Notes: generated by a model not told the origin, from the sequence alone. A stretch of 64,000 nucleotides of DNA from JBBPZA01 sp963797015 (GCA_963797015.1 CAWCNV010000003.1:1-64000); one strand, 5' to 3'; positions 50,936 to 59,450 are shown, numbered from the stretch's first letter. Program-made: numbers and translations.

Positions 50936-51577
50936 ATGATCGTCACCGAAGCCGTCACCACGTACCTGGATGCCATCCGTCCCGCCCCCGACCCGGTGCT
51001 GGCCGAGATGGAGGCGCACGCCGCCCGCGACGGCGTCCCCATCGTCCACGCGCCCACCGGCCAGCTCCTGACCGTGCTCGCGGCGGCCACGGCGGCGACC
51101 AGCATCGTGGAGATCGGCACGGCGATCGGCGTCTCGACGCTCTATCTGGCTCGCGGGATGGCGGCCGGAGGCCGGATCGTCAGCTTCGACGTCGACCCCG
51201 AGCGCCAGCGCGCCGCGGCGGGCTACCTCGAGCGCGCCGGGGTCGCCGACCGCGTCGAGCTTCGCCTCCAGGACGCGCGCGAAGGGCTCTCGCAGCCCCA
51301 GGGCCCGGTGGACCTGGCCTTCATCGACGGCGTCAAGGAGCAGTACCCGGACTACCTCGACGCGGTCATGCCGCTCCTGCGCCCTGGCGCGGTGGTCGCC
51401 GTCGACAACGTGCTGATGTCGGGCGCGGTGGCGGAGGGAGTCGCCATCGGGCCGTGGAGCGAGGCCGCCGTGATCGGGATGCGCGCGTTCAACGAGCGCC
51501 TCATGTCGCGTCCCGAGCTCGCCGCGACGATCACCCCCGTCGGCGACGGCGTGGCGCTCGCGGTGCGCCGCCGGTAG
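50936..51577 (+). CDS. SAM-dependent O-methyltransferase (caffeoyl-CoA OMT-like)
   Basis: A class I methyltransferase of the cation-dependent OMT family with 213 residues. Motifs: HAPTGQLLTVLAAATAATSIVEIGTAIGVSTLYLA, GGRIVSFDVDPERQRAAAGY, VDLAFIDGVKEQYPDYLDAV and VAVDNVLMSGAVAEG (metal-binding Asp and Asn). In a glycan cluster it may methylate a sugar, but many related enzymes act on small phenolics. The ATG at 50936 is 9 bp after the flippase gene. Confidence 0.88.
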   Translation: MIVTEAVTTYLDAIRPAPDPVLAEMEAHAARDGVPIVHAPTGQLLTVLAAATAATSIVEIGTAIGVSTLYLARGMAAGGRIVSFDVDPERQRAAAGYLERAGVADRVELRLQDAREGLSQPQGPVDLAFIDGVKEQYPDYLDAVMPLLRPGAVVAVDNVLMSGAVAEGVAIGPWSEAAVIGMRAFNERLMSRPELAATITPVGDGVALAVRRR

Positions 51578-51580
51578 AGC

Positions 51581-52066
51581 ATGGACGACGACCTGGAGAC
51601 GATCACCGTGGCCCGCCGCGTGCTGGCAGCGATGCAGCGCGGCTACGGCGAGACCGAAGCGGACGAGCTGCTCGAGCCCGGCGTCGACTGGTACTCGTCG
51701 GTCGGCGGCCTGGAGCCGCGCCTCGCCGAGGGCCGCGAGGCCGTGCAGGCGGCGTTCGAGGCCTATCGGGACTCCTGGGCGCGGCTCGGCTTCGAGGAGG
51801 AGGCGGCGATCGCGGCCGGCGACCGCGTGCTGCTGCTCGTGCGCGAGTCGGCGGAGGGGCTCGGCAGCGGGCTCAGCGTGGAGCAGGCGAGCGCCGGCCT
51901 CATGACGCTTCGCGGAGGCCGCGTCGCGCACGTGGTCACCTACCTCGACCGCGCCCGCGCGCTGGCGGACCTCGGCGTGCCCGAGCAGGAGGCTGCGTCT
52001 ATCGAGCCCGGGGGCGCCTACGCGCTGCGCGCCGGGAAGCTGGTCAAGCTCCCCGCTCCCGGTTGA
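51581..52066 (+). CDS. SnoaL-like / NTF2-fold protein
   Basis: A 161-residue protein with the cone-shaped NTF2 fold pattern: VARRVLAAMQRGYGETEADEL, LLEPGVDWYSSVGGLEPRLAEGREAVQAAFEAY, and a C-terminal strand GLMTLRGGRVAHVVTYLDRARALADLG. Members are isomerases, hydrolases or binding proteins; no function can be assigned. The ATG lies 3 bp after the methyltransferase stop. Its end overlaps the convergent GT2 gene by 23 bases. Confidence 0.75.
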   Translation: MDDDLETITVARRVLAAMQRGYGETEADELLEPGVDWYSSVGGLEPRLAEGREAVQAAFEAYRDSWARLGFEEEAAIAAGDRVLLLVRESAEGLGSGLSVEQASAGLMTLRGGRVAHVVTYLDRARALADLGVPEQEAASIEPGGAYALRAGKLVKLPAPG

Positions 52067-52979
52067 GCGCCTCGGCCGCCTCGCGGATCCCCGCGCCGCG
52101 GTCGGGATGGAGCGTCGCGGCGACGTGGCGCCAGTACCGGCGCGGGTCGTGCTCGGGCAGCACCAGCGCGGCGAGCGCGCGCAGGGCGTAGGTCCAGGCC
52201 GTCAGTACACGCACGGCGGCGACCGTCGTCGGGGGCTCGTGCTTGCGCAGATAGAGCTCGCGGTTGCGGCTGAACTCGACGATCCGGCGCTCCGGCACCG
52301 CGCCGGTGGCGAGCTGCTCGTGGTGCACGGCGGTGGCGCCCGGGACGTAGAGCGTCGACCAGCCCGCGTCGCGGAGCCGCCGGCAGAAGTCGACCTCCTC
52401 GCCGTACACGAAGAAGTCGGGGTCCAGGTAGCCGACCTGCGCGGCGGCCTCCGTGCGCACCAGCAGCGCAGCGGACTGCGCCCAGTCGACCTCGCGCACG
52501 CGCTCGCCGGTGCTCTGCACGGTGGTCCAGCGGTGCAGGAAGAGCGCGCCGGCCAGCGCGGTGCCGGTGCTGGGAAAGCGCCATGCCGAAGGCTGGATGC
52601 GGCCGTCGGGGCGGGCGAGGCGGACCACGGCGGCGCCCGCGCGCGGGCGCTCGTCCAACGCGGCCCACAGCGCCTCGGTCGCGCCCGGCAGCAGCTCTGA
52701 GTCCTCGTTGAGCAGCAGCCCGAAGCGCCCGCGCGCGCGCCCCAGCAGATCGGAGTCGTTGACCGACTTGGCCGTGCGCCGGTCGCGTTCGACCACCTCG
52801 TCCACGGCCGGGTGGCCATGCGCGAGCTCGGCGGACCCGTCGCGCGAGGCGTTGTCGAGCACCAGCACCTCGGTCTCGAAGGGAACACGCGCGCGCTCCT
52901 CGGCCACCGCATCGAGGCAGCGGGCGAGCAGCGAGCGCTGCTCGGTGTTCACGATGCAGTAGGTCAGCTCGACGGACAC
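52044..52979 (-). CDS. Glycosyltransferase family 2
   Basis: An inverting GT-A enzyme of 311 residues. It has LTYCIVNTEQRSLLARCLDAV, TEVLVLDNASRDGSAEL, LLLNEDSELLPGATEAL (a DxD-like NED/SE site) and FFVYGEEVDFCRRLRDAGW, similar to rhamnosyltransferases of the WbbL type. The donor is likely a nucleotide sugar; the linkage is unknown. The start is at 52979, facing the GT4 gene at 53032. Confidence 0.88.
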   Translation of the reverse strand: MSVELTYCIVNTEQRSLLARCLDAVAEERARVPFETEVLVLDNASRDGSAELAHGHPAVDEVVERDRRTAKSVNDSDLLGRARGRFGLLLNEDSELLPGATEALWAALDERPRAGAAVVRLARPDGRIQPSAWRFPSTGTALAGALFLHRWTTVQSTGERVREVDWAQSAALLVRTEAAAQVGYLDPDFFVYGEEVDFCRRLRDAGWSTLYVPGATAVHHEQLATGAVPERRIVEFSRNRELYLRKHEPPTTVAAVRVLTAWTYALRALAALVLPEHDPRRYWRHVAATLHPDRGAGIREAAEALNRERGA

Positions 52980-53031
52980 GGGGGGCCAATGATGCCTGCG
53001 TCGGCCACCGCCGCTGCGATCATCGCCGGCG

Positions 53032-54150
53032 GTGCGCGTCGATCTCGTCGATCCGTCGGCCTACACGCCGCCCTACGATCGCGCCCTGGCGGGCGCGCTG
53101 GCGCGCGCCGGCGCCGACGTGCGGCTGGTCACCAGCCGCTTCGCCTACGGCGACGTCGCCCCCGCGCGTGGCTACGAGGTCGACGAGCGCTTCTACCGCG
53201 GGGCGGTGGGCGGGGCGGGCTCGCGGGTGAGGCTCGCGGCCAAGCTCGCGCGCCACGTGCCCGACATGCTGGCCTACCGCCGCGCCGCGCGCGCGGCCGA
53301 CGTCGTCCACTTCCAGTGGCTCACGGTCCAGCCCCTGGACGTCCACCTGCTGCCGCGCGACCGGCCGCTGGTCCTCACCGCCCACGACGTGCTCCCGCGC
53401 GAGCCGCGCGCGGGCCAGCTGCGTGCCCAGCGCCGCCTCTACGACCGCGTAGATGCGGTCGTCGTGCACTCCCACCAGGGCCGCGAGCGGCTAGTGGTCG
53501 ACCTCGGCGTCGAGGCCGAGAAGGTGCACGTGATCCCGCACGGCGCCTTCGCCGAGCTCGCGGCGACCGAGCCCGCGCCGCTGCCGGCGCCGCTCGCGGA
53601 CGTCGAGGGCCCGGTGGTGCTGTTCTTCGGCCTCCTGCGGCCGTACAAGGGCGTCGACGTGCTCGTAGACGCCTGGAAGGGCGTGGCGGGCGCCGAGCTG
53701 TGGATCGCCGGGATGCCGCGCATGCCCATCGGCGCGTTGCGTGCCGCTGCGCCGCTCGGAGTGCGCTGGCTGCCTCGCTTCGTATCCGACCCCGAGCTCG
53801 CGGCGCTGTTCCGGCGCGCCGACCTCGTCGTGCTCCCCTACCGCGAGATCGACCAGTCCGGCGTGCTCTTCACCGCGCTGGCCTTCGGCAAGCCGCTGCT
53901 GCTCAGCGCGGTCGGCGGCTTTCCGGAGATCGCCGAGCGCGGAGCCGCCGAGCTCGTGGCGCCCGGCGACAGGGCGGCCCTGCACCTCGCGCTGGTTCGC
54001 CTGCTGGCCGACGAGTCTCGCCGCGAGCGCCTCGCCGCCGGCGCGCGGGCTGCGGCGGCAGGCCCGTACTCGTGGGACGCGATCGCCGCCGACCACCTTG
54101 CGCTCTACGAGCGCCTGAGGGCCGACCGCGGCGGGGGTGCGAGACGCTGA
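53032..54150 (+). CDS. Glycosyltransferase family 4
   Basis: A retaining GT-B enzyme of 372 residues. The N-terminal acceptor half has DRPLVLTAHDVLPREPRAGQ and VVVHSHQGRERLV. The C-terminal donor half has VVLFFGLLRPYKGVDVLVDAW, LAALFRRADLVVLPYREIDQSGVLFTALAFGKPLLLSAVGG (with the E-x7-E-like region) and LVAPGDRAALHLALVRLL. The GTG at 53032 is used. Its stop overlaps a CTG that may start the sigma-factor gene. Confidence 0.92.
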   Translation: MRVDLVDPSAYTPPYDRALAGALARAGADVRLVTSRFAYGDVAPARGYEVDERFYRGAVGGAGSRVRLAAKLARHVPDMLAYRRAARAADVVHFQWLTVQPLDVHLLPRDRPLVLTAHDVLPREPRAGQLRAQRRLYDRVDAVVVHSHQGRERLVVDLGVEAEKVHVIPHGAFAELAATEPAPLPAPLADVEGPVVLFFGLLRPYKGVDVLVDAWKGVAGAELWIAGMPRMPIGALRAAAPLGVRWLPRFVSDPELAALFRRADLVVLPYREIDQSGVLFTALAFGKPLLLSAVGGFPEIAERGAAELVAPGDRAALHLALVRLLADESRRERLAAGARAAAAGPYSWDAIAADHLALYERLRADRGGGARR

Positions 54151-54161
54151 GCGCGAGCGGC

Positions 54162-55403
54162 GTGCCGCCGACTGTCGAGCGCGTCTTCCGCGAGCACCGG
54201 GCGCGGGTGCTCGCCGCCCTCGCGCGGAGCCTGGGCGACCTCGAGCTCGCCGAGGACGCGCTGCAGGACGCGTTCGCCGCGGCGCTCGAGCGCTGGCCGC
54301 GCACGGGCACTCCGGACGCCCCGGCGGCGTGGCTGGTCACCGTCGCTCGCAACTCGGCGATCGACCGCATCAGGCGTCAGCGCACCGGTCAGGCCAGGCT
54401 CGCGGAGCTGGCCGGGGATCGGCCGGAGCACGTCGACGTCGAGCCGCTGCGCGACAGCCTGACCGAGGTCGGCGACGAGCGTCTGAGCCTGCTCTTCGCG
54501 TGCTGCCACGAGGCGCTGGCGATGGAGGCGCGGGTGGCGCTGACCCTGCAGGCCGTGGCGGGGCTCACCGCGAGCGAGATCGGCCGCGCCTTCCTGGTCC
54601 CCGAGGCGACCATGGCGCAGCGGCTCGTGCGGGCCAAGCGCAAGATCCGCGTTGCCGGCATCGCCTTCGCGGTTCCGTCGGACGACCTGCTCGCAGAGCG
54701 GCTGAGTTCGGTGCTGGCCGTGATCTACCTCGTCTTCAACGAGGGCTACGCGGCGACGGCGGGCGACGACCTGCTGCGCCCGCAGCTGTGCGACGAGGCG
54801 CTGCGGCTGGGCAAGCTGCTGGCGGCGCTGATGCCAGCCGAGCCCGAGCCGCAGGGCCTGGTCGCGCTCATGCTGCTGCACGACTCGCGCCGCGCGGCGC
54901 GGGCGGGGCCCGGGGGCGAGCTCGTGCTGCTCTCAGACCAGGACCGCAGCCGCTGGGACCGCGCCGAGATCGACGCGGGCCTCGCGCTGCTGGACCGCGC
55001 GCTGCGCCGGCGCCGCCCCGGCCCCTACCAGCTCCAGGCGGCGATCGCCGCACTGCACGCTCGAGCCGCGACGCCCGGCGAGACCGACTGGCCGCAGATC
55101 GCCGAGCTCTACGGCCGCCTGCTGGCGCTCACGCCCTCGCCGGTGGTCGAGCTCAACCACGCGGTCGCCGTGGCCCAGGCCGGGAGGCTCGGGGAGGCGC
55201 TAGCGCTGATCGACGCGATCGAGGGACTGGAGCGCTACCACCTGCTCCACGCCGCGCGCGCCGACCTGCTGCGCCGCGCCGGTCGCGAGGAGGAGGCGGC
55301 GGCCTCCTACCGCCGCGCGCTCGAGCTCGCCGGCAACCCGGCCGAGCGGTCGTTCCTCGAGCGCCGCCTGCGGGAGCTGGGGGACGAAGCGGCCGCTGGA
55401 TAG
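54162..55403 (+). CDS. ECF42-like RNA polymerase sigma factor with C-terminal TPR-like extension
   Basis: Sigma region 2 (EDALQDAFAAALERWPRTG, AAWLVTVARNSAIDRIRRQR) and region 4 (VALTLQAVAGLTASEIGRAF, EATMAQRLVRAKRKIR) occupy the first 170 residues. A DUF6596/TPR-like extension of about 230 residues follows (VIYLVFNEGYAATAGDDLLR, LQAAIAALHARA, VVELNHAVAVAQAGRLGEAL). This is the COG4941/ECF42 class, which normally sits beside a DGPF/YCII gene; none is present here. The GTG at 54162 is annotated, but a CTG at 54147 overlaps the GT4 stop as CTGA and is an attractive start. Targets are unknown; the position suggests control of surface glycan genes, which is inference. Confidence 0.88.
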   Translation: MPPTVERVFREHRARVLAALARSLGDLELAEDALQDAFAAALERWPRTGTPDAPAAWLVTVARNSAIDRIRRQRTGQARLAELAGDRPEHVDVEPLRDSLTEVGDERLSLLFACCHEALAMEARVALTLQAVAGLTASEIGRAFLVPEATMAQRLVRAKRKIRVAGIAFAVPSDDLLAERLSSVLAVIYLVFNEGYAATAGDDLLRPQLCDEALRLGKLLAALMPAEPEPQGLVALMLLHDSRRAARAGPGGELVLLSDQDRSRWDRAEIDAGLALLDRALRRRRPGPYQLQAAIAALHARAATPGETDWPQIAELYGRLLALTPSPVVELNHAVAVAQAGRLGEALALIDAIEGLERYHLLHAARADLLRRAGREEEAAASYRRALELAGNPAERSFLERRLRELGDEAAAG

Positions 55404-55468
55404 GCGAGCCCGCCGCCGCGAGCGGCCACCGCGCCGGACCGGGCCGCTTCGCCCTGTACCTTCGCCCG

Positions 55469-56608
55469 GTGCGCTCCGCTCTGACCGCCGCCTTCTGGAC
55501 CTCCGCCGGCCTGCTCGTCTACACGCAGGTCGGCTACGGCGCGCTGCTCGCCGGGCTCGCGCGAGTGCGCCGCCAGCGGCGTCCGGACTCGGGCGACCCC
55601 GGTACGCCCGACGTCTCGCTGATCGTCGCCGCCCACGACGAGGAGCGCGTGATCGGCGCGAAGATCTCGAACGCGCTCGCGCTCGACTGGCCGCACGAGC
55701 GCCTCGAGGTGATCGTGTGCTCCGACGGCTCAACCGACGGGACGTCCGCGGCCGCGCGTGCGGCCGGCGCCGACGTCGTGCTCGACCTGCCGCGCGGGGG
55801 CAAGGTCCGCGCCCAGGACGCCGGCGTGGCCGCGGCGCGGGGAGCGATCGTCGCCTTCTCCGATGCCAACGCCTCGTGGGAGCCCTCGGCGCTGCGCGAG
55901 CTGGTCGCCCCCTTCGCGGACCCCGGCGTGGGCTACGTCTGCGGCCAGGTGCGCTTCGTCAACGAGGGCGGGGGAACCAACCAGGAGGGTCTTTATTGGC
56001 GCTACGACGGGTGGCTGCGCGGGCTCGAGTCGCGGCTGGCCTCGGTGACGGCGGGCAACGGCGCGATCTACGCCGTGCGCCGTGAGGCCTACATCGAGGT
56101 CGACCCGGTCATGGGCCACGACCTGTCGTTCCCCTTCAACATGGTCAAGCGCGGCTGGCGCGCGGTCTACGCGCCGACAGCGCGGGCGGTCGAGCGGATG
56201 GTGCCCTCGCTCGAGGGCGAGTTCGCGCGCAAGCGGCGCATGATGAGCCACACGTGGCCGATCGTCCTGCGCGGCGGGCTGCTCGATCCGCGCGGCTACG
56301 GGCCCCTGTACGCGCTGATGATCGTGTCCCATCGCGTGCTGCGCTACGCGACGCCCTTCCTGCACGCGACTTCGCTTGCGACGAGCGCGGCGCTCGTCGC
56401 CACCGGCGGTGGAGCGCTGTACGCGGCCGCGATGGCGGCCCAGCTCGCGCTGCTGGCCGCGGCCGCCGCGGCGGGCGCGGTGCGAAGCCGGCCGCTGCTG
56501 GTCGCGCGTTACTACGTGCTGACAACGGCGTCCCTGGCCGCCGGACTGTGGGACTGGCTCCGCGAGGGAACAGAGGCGACCTGGGAAGCGGCGGAGGGCA
56601 CGCGGTGA
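55469..56608 (+). CDS. Membrane-associated glycosyltransferase family 2
   Basis: An N-terminal helix (FWTSAGLLVYTQVGYGALLAG) is followed by a processive-type GT2 domain (VSLIVAAHDEERVIGAKISN, EVIVCSDGSTDGTSAAA, IVAFSDANASWEPSAL, VTAGNGAIYAVRREAYIEVD, KRRMMSHTWPIVLRGG). Several C-terminal helices end the protein. It is 379 residues and resembles poly-sugar synthases such as IcaA or hyaluronan-synthase-like enzymes. The GTG at 55469 is used; its stop overlaps the next start. Confidence 0.9.
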   Translation: MRSALTAAFWTSAGLLVYTQVGYGALLAGLARVRRQRRPDSGDPGTPDVSLIVAAHDEERVIGAKISNALALDWPHERLEVIVCSDGSTDGTSAAARAAGADVVLDLPRGGKVRAQDAGVAAARGAIVAFSDANASWEPSALRELVAPFADPGVGYVCGQVRFVNEGGGTNQEGLYWRYDGWLRGLESRLASVTAGNGAIYAVRREAYIEVDPVMGHDLSFPFNMVKRGWRAVYAPTARAVERMVPSLEGEFARKRRMMSHTWPIVLRGGLLDPRGYGPLYALMIVSHRVLRYATPFLHATSLATSAALVATGGGALYAAAMAAQLALLAAAAAAGAVRSRPLLVARYYVLTTASLAAGLWDWLREGTEATWEAAEGTR

Positions 56609-57279
56609 GCGCGGCGGGCCGTGCCGTCAAGCGCGCCTTCGACCTCGTCGCGTCGCTCGTCCTGCTCGCTCCCGCGGCACCGCTGATGGGGCTGATCGCG
56701 CTTGCGATCCGCCTGGAGTCGCGCGGCCCCGCTCTCTACACCCAGCGCCGCGTCGGCCGCGACGGCACGCCCTTCCCGATCTACAAGTTCCGCACGATGG
56801 TCGTCGGGGCCGAGTTCATCGGCGCCGGGCTCGCGGTCCAGGAGGGCGACGAGCGCATCACGCGCGTCGGTGCGCTGCTGCGCCGGACGTCGCTCGACGA
56901 GCTGCCCAACCTGCTCAACGTCCTGCGCGGGGAGATGTCGATCGTGGGACCGCGGCCCACGGTCCAGGTGCAGGTCGACCACTACACGCCGCACCAGCGT
57001 CGCCGTCTCGCGGTCAAGCCCGGAATCACCGGCTGGGCGCAGATCCACGGGCGGGCCGCGCTCCCGTGGTCGCAGCGCATCGAGCTCGATGTCCACTACG
57101 TCGAGCACCAGTCGCTCGCGCTCGACGCGCGCATCCTCGCGCGGACGCCGGCGATGCTGCTCGGACGCAGGGGGATCTACAAGGGCGAGAGCGGGGGGTG
57201 GGACCTGACCGATTCCGTCCCCGAGCCCGACCCATCGTCGCCCGCCGCGCCCGCTCCGCGCGCCGGAGAGAGGCGGTGA
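56605..57279 (+). CDS. Initiating sugar-phosphate transferase (undecaprenyl-phosphate dependent)
   Basis: A small bacterial sugar transferase of the PglC/WcaJ catalytic type with 224 residues. One re-entrant N-terminal helix (KRAFDLVASLVLLAPAAPLM) precedes the catalytic core: RRVGRDGTPFPIYKFRTMV, RRTSLDELPNLLNVLRGEMS, IVGPRPTVQVQVDHY, LAVKPGITGWAQIHGR. It loads the first sugar phosphate onto undecaprenyl phosphate and so starts the glycan. The GTG overlaps the preceding stop. Confidence 0.94.
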   Translation: MSAAGRAVKRAFDLVASLVLLAPAAPLMGLIALAIRLESRGPALYTQRRVGRDGTPFPIYKFRTMVVGAEFIGAGLAVQEGDERITRVGALLRRTSLDELPNLLNVLRGEMSIVGPRPTVQVQVDHYTPHQRRRLAVKPGITGWAQIHGRAALPWSQRIELDVHYVEHQSLALDARILARTPAMLLGRRGIYKGESGGWDLTDSVPEPDPSSPAAPAPRAGERR

Positions 57280-58322
57280 GCGCTGCCCGCCGCGCCTCCT
57301 CCGCGCGCCCGAGACCGCCGTTGACCGACCGCCCGGCGGTGATCATCACCGGCGCCGGCCGGCGCTACGACATCGTCTCGGCCTTCGCCGAGCAGGCGAC
57401 GACGATCGCCTGCGACCTCAATCCGCTCGCCCCGGCCCAGTACGCCGCGCAGCACCGCGCGACGCTGCCGCCGAACGACGACCCCGGGTTCGTGCCCGCG
57501 CTCGAGCGCCTGTGCGAGGAGCACGGCGCGCGCGCCGTGGTGCCGCTGATCGACCCCGACATCCCGCTCCTCGCCGCCGCGCGCAGCGTCCGCGGCCTGC
57601 CCGCATTCGTCGCCGACCCCGAGACCTGCGAGGCGACCTTCGACAAGCTCGCCACGCACGCGCTGCTCACGGAGCTCGGGCTCCCCTCGCCGCCCACCGT
57701 CGCCCCCGGCGGCGAGATCGACTTCCCGGTGATCGTCAAGCCGCGCCGCGGATCGCTCTCGCGCTCGGTGCACGTCGCCCGCGACCGCGCCGAGGCCGAG
57801 TTCTTCACCGCCTACGTCGGCGAGCCGGTGGTGTGGCAGCGGCAGTACGAGGGCGAGCACGTCTCGCTCGACTGCCTCGGCGACCTGGAGGGCCGCTGCC
57901 TCAACGCGATCCCGCGCTCGATGCTCGAGTCGCGCGGCGGCGAGGCGGTCAAAGGGCAGATCCTCGACGACCCCGAGCTCGTGGAGGTGGCGCGGGCCAC
58001 GATGGATGCCCTGCGCGTCCGCGGCCCGGGGATGATCCAGCTCTTCCGCGACCCCGAGCTGGGGATCGGCGTCCACGACGTGAACCTGCGCTTCGGCGGC
58101 GGCTTCGCGGGGCCCATGTACGCCGCTCTGCCCGGCCGTGGCTACCCCGAGCTGATCGTCCGCATGGCCGCCGGCGAGCACATCGAGCCACACGTCGGCG
58201 ACTACCGCAAGGGGATCTACTTCGCGCGCTTCAACTGGCAGATAGAGCTCGACCCGCAGATGCGGCCGACGGGCCGCGACATCGTCGCCCGCGGGTTAGA
58301 GCAGCCGGCGCCCCGCGAGTGA
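57276..58322 (+). CDS. ATP-grasp domain protein (CarB/PylC-like)
   Basis: A 348-residue protein with a pre-ATP-grasp Rossmann part (AVIITGAGRRYDIVSAFAEQ, VVPLIDPDIPLLAAA) and an ATP-grasp domain (EATFDKLATHALLTELGLPS, FPVIVKPRRGSLSRSVHVAR, HVSLDCLGDLEGRCLNAIPR, VHDVNLRFGGGFAGPMYAAL). Such enzymes ligate a carboxylate to an amine. Coupled by GTGA overlap to the initiating sugar transferase, it may attach an amino acid to an amino sugar of the exopolysaccharide; this is inference. Confidence 0.85.
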   Translation: MSAARRASSARPRPPLTDRPAVIITGAGRRYDIVSAFAEQATTIACDLNPLAPAQYAAQHRATLPPNDDPGFVPALERLCEEHGARAVVPLIDPDIPLLAAARSVRGLPAFVADPETCEATFDKLATHALLTELGLPSPPTVAPGGEIDFPVIVKPRRGSLSRSVHVARDRAEAEFFTAYVGEPVVWQRQYEGEHVSLDCLGDLEGRCLNAIPRSMLESRGGEAVKGQILDDPELVEVARATMDALRVRGPGMIQLFRDPELGIGVHDVNLRFGGGFAGPMYAALPGRGYPELIVRMAAGEHIEPHVGDYRKGIYFARFNWQIELDPQMRPTGRDIVARGLEQPAPRE

Positions 58323-58348
58323 GGGCGCCGCCAGGGGAGCTTGCGCCC
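58323..58348. terminator. Possible hairpin between convergent ATP-grasp and DUF3105 genes
   Basis: GGGCGC (58323-58328) can pair with GCGCCC (58343-58348) over a 14-base loop, directly between the two convergent stops. The stem is short and there is no T-tract, so this is tentative. Confidence 0.35.
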
Positions 58349-58349
58349 G

Positions 58350-59057
58350 TCAGGGGACCGTTTCCGGGCCCTGGTCGCGGTAGCGCTCGCGGAAGCTGCG
58401 CACTGCGTCGAAGACCTTCGGGTTGAACGTCTTGCAGCCGAGCTGCTGCGTCCAGGCGGTGGCGGCGACGGCGAACGGCATCCGGGTCTGGTTGCGGAAC
58501 AGGAGCTGGTGGTAGCCGTTGTCACCCTCGGCGACGAGCGCCTCGAGCTGTGCGTACTGCCCCCGCGTCACCTGCGGCCCGTACTGGATGTCGATGCGGC
58601 CGTGCTCGAGCGCGTGCGTCGTCATCCCAACGCTGGGCTGGGTACCGAACGGGTACACGCCGTCCTGGGCCGGGGTCGGGTCGTGGGTGCCCGAGGTCGG
58701 CGGGTTGGTCTTGTACTTCCAGTCGCTGGGGTTCGCGCTGTGGTTGCGCCCCTCGCTGGGGAAGGTCTTGACCGTGCAGCCGGCCTGCGCGGCCGCAGAT
58801 GGCAGGTCGGTGTTGCTCTGGGCAGGGATGCTGGCGACGTCCTTCGCCGCCGCGGGCTGGCCGGGCCCGCCGCCGCCCCCTCCTCCACCGCCGCCGGCGA
58901 CCAGGACGCCTACGATCACGCCCACCGCGACCACGACGAGCGCGCCGCCACCGATCCACTGCAGCCGCTGCCGGTTGGCATCGCGCCGCGCCTGCGCCTG
59001 TTCGGCGGCCAGCCGCTCCTGTCGCCGGCGCTCCTTCTCCTCTTGTCTACTCGACAT
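58350..59057 (-). CDS. DUF3105 membrane-anchored protein
   Basis: A charged cytoplasmic N-terminus (QEEKERRRQERLAAEQAQAR) leads to one membrane helix (WIGGGALVVVAVGVIVGVLVA), a Gly-rich linker and the DUF3105 outer domain (YKTNPPTSGTHDPTPAQDGVY, TTHALEHGRIDIQYGP, NGYHQLLFRNQT). The conserved PPTSG and H-LEHG motifs look like a metal or ligand site. It has 235 residues with an ATG at 59057. It is divergent from csoR, with 114 bp between. Function is unknown. Confidence 0.88.
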   Translation of the reverse strand: MSSRQEEKERRRQERLAAEQAQARRDANRQRLQWIGGGALVVVAVGVIVGVLVAGGGGGGGGGGPGQPAAAKDVASIPAQSNTDLPSAAAQAGCTVKTFPSEGRNHSANPSDWKYKTNPPTSGTHDPTPAQDGVYPFGTQPSVGMTTHALEHGRIDIQYGPQVTRGQYAQLEALVAEGDNGYHQLLFRNQTRMPFAVAATAWTQQLGCKTFNPKVFDAVRSFRERYRDQGPETVP

Positions 59058-59146
59058 GCGGCGGCGAAGGGTAGCGACGCGGCCCGTCTCTCATCGCAGC
59101 TTGAGTGCCCCCTTAGCCGGCCGGTGCACAATGTCGCGGTCACTGC

Positions 59147-59159
59147 ACCCCCAGGGGGT
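59147..59159. promoter_or_regulatory. Candidate CsoR operator overlapping the csoR promoter
   Basis: ACCCCC-A-GGGGGT is an inverted repeat of the G-tract type bound by CsoR/RcnR-family repressors. A TATATT-like -10 box overlaps its right end and the csoR ATG is 13 bases downstream. The arrangement suggests copper-relieved autorepression. Confidence 0.65.
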
Positions 59160-59171
59160 ATATTGGTCGAC

Positions 59172-59450
59172 ATGCAAGCGGACGAACAGGCGATCCTCAA
59201 CCGGCTCCGGCGCATCGAGGGCCAGGTGCGCGGCCTCCAGCGCATGGTCGAGGACGACGCCTACTGCATCGACATCCTGACCCAGGTCGCGGCTGTGCGC
59301 ACCGCGCTCGAGCAGGTCGCTCTGCGCGTGCTCGACGGCCACGTGCGGGGCTGCGTCGCCGGCGCGGTCGGCAGCAACGGCGGCGACGCCGGCGAGGAGA
59401 AGATCGACGAGCTGATGGCGGCGGTCGAGCGCTTCGCGAAAGTCCGTTAG
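59172..59450 (+). CDS. csoR: CsoR-family copper-sensing transcriptional repressor
   Basis: This all-helical metal-sensing repressor has 92 residues. The Cu(I) ligands C32, H57 and C61 keep exactly the 25- and 4-residue spacing of M. tuberculosis CsoR (C36, H61, C65), so copper rather than nickel or formaldehyde is expected. RIEGQVRGLQRMVEDDAYC is the family hallmark. ATG 59172 is used; a TTG 9 bases upstream is possible. An operator-like inverted repeat overlaps its promoter. Its 3' end overlaps the convergent copper radical oxidase gene by 4 bases. Confidence 0.93.
   Translation: MQADEQAILNRLRRIEGQVRGLQRMVEDDAYCIDILTQVAAVRTALEQVALRVLDGHVRGCVAGAVGSNGGDAGEEKIDELMAAVERFAKVR

Noticed and set aside
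52812..54146. Long upstream extension of the ECF sigma-factor frame
   Set aside because: It runs through the GT4 gene in another frame and is Arg/Ala-rich without domains; the real protein starts near 54147-54162.
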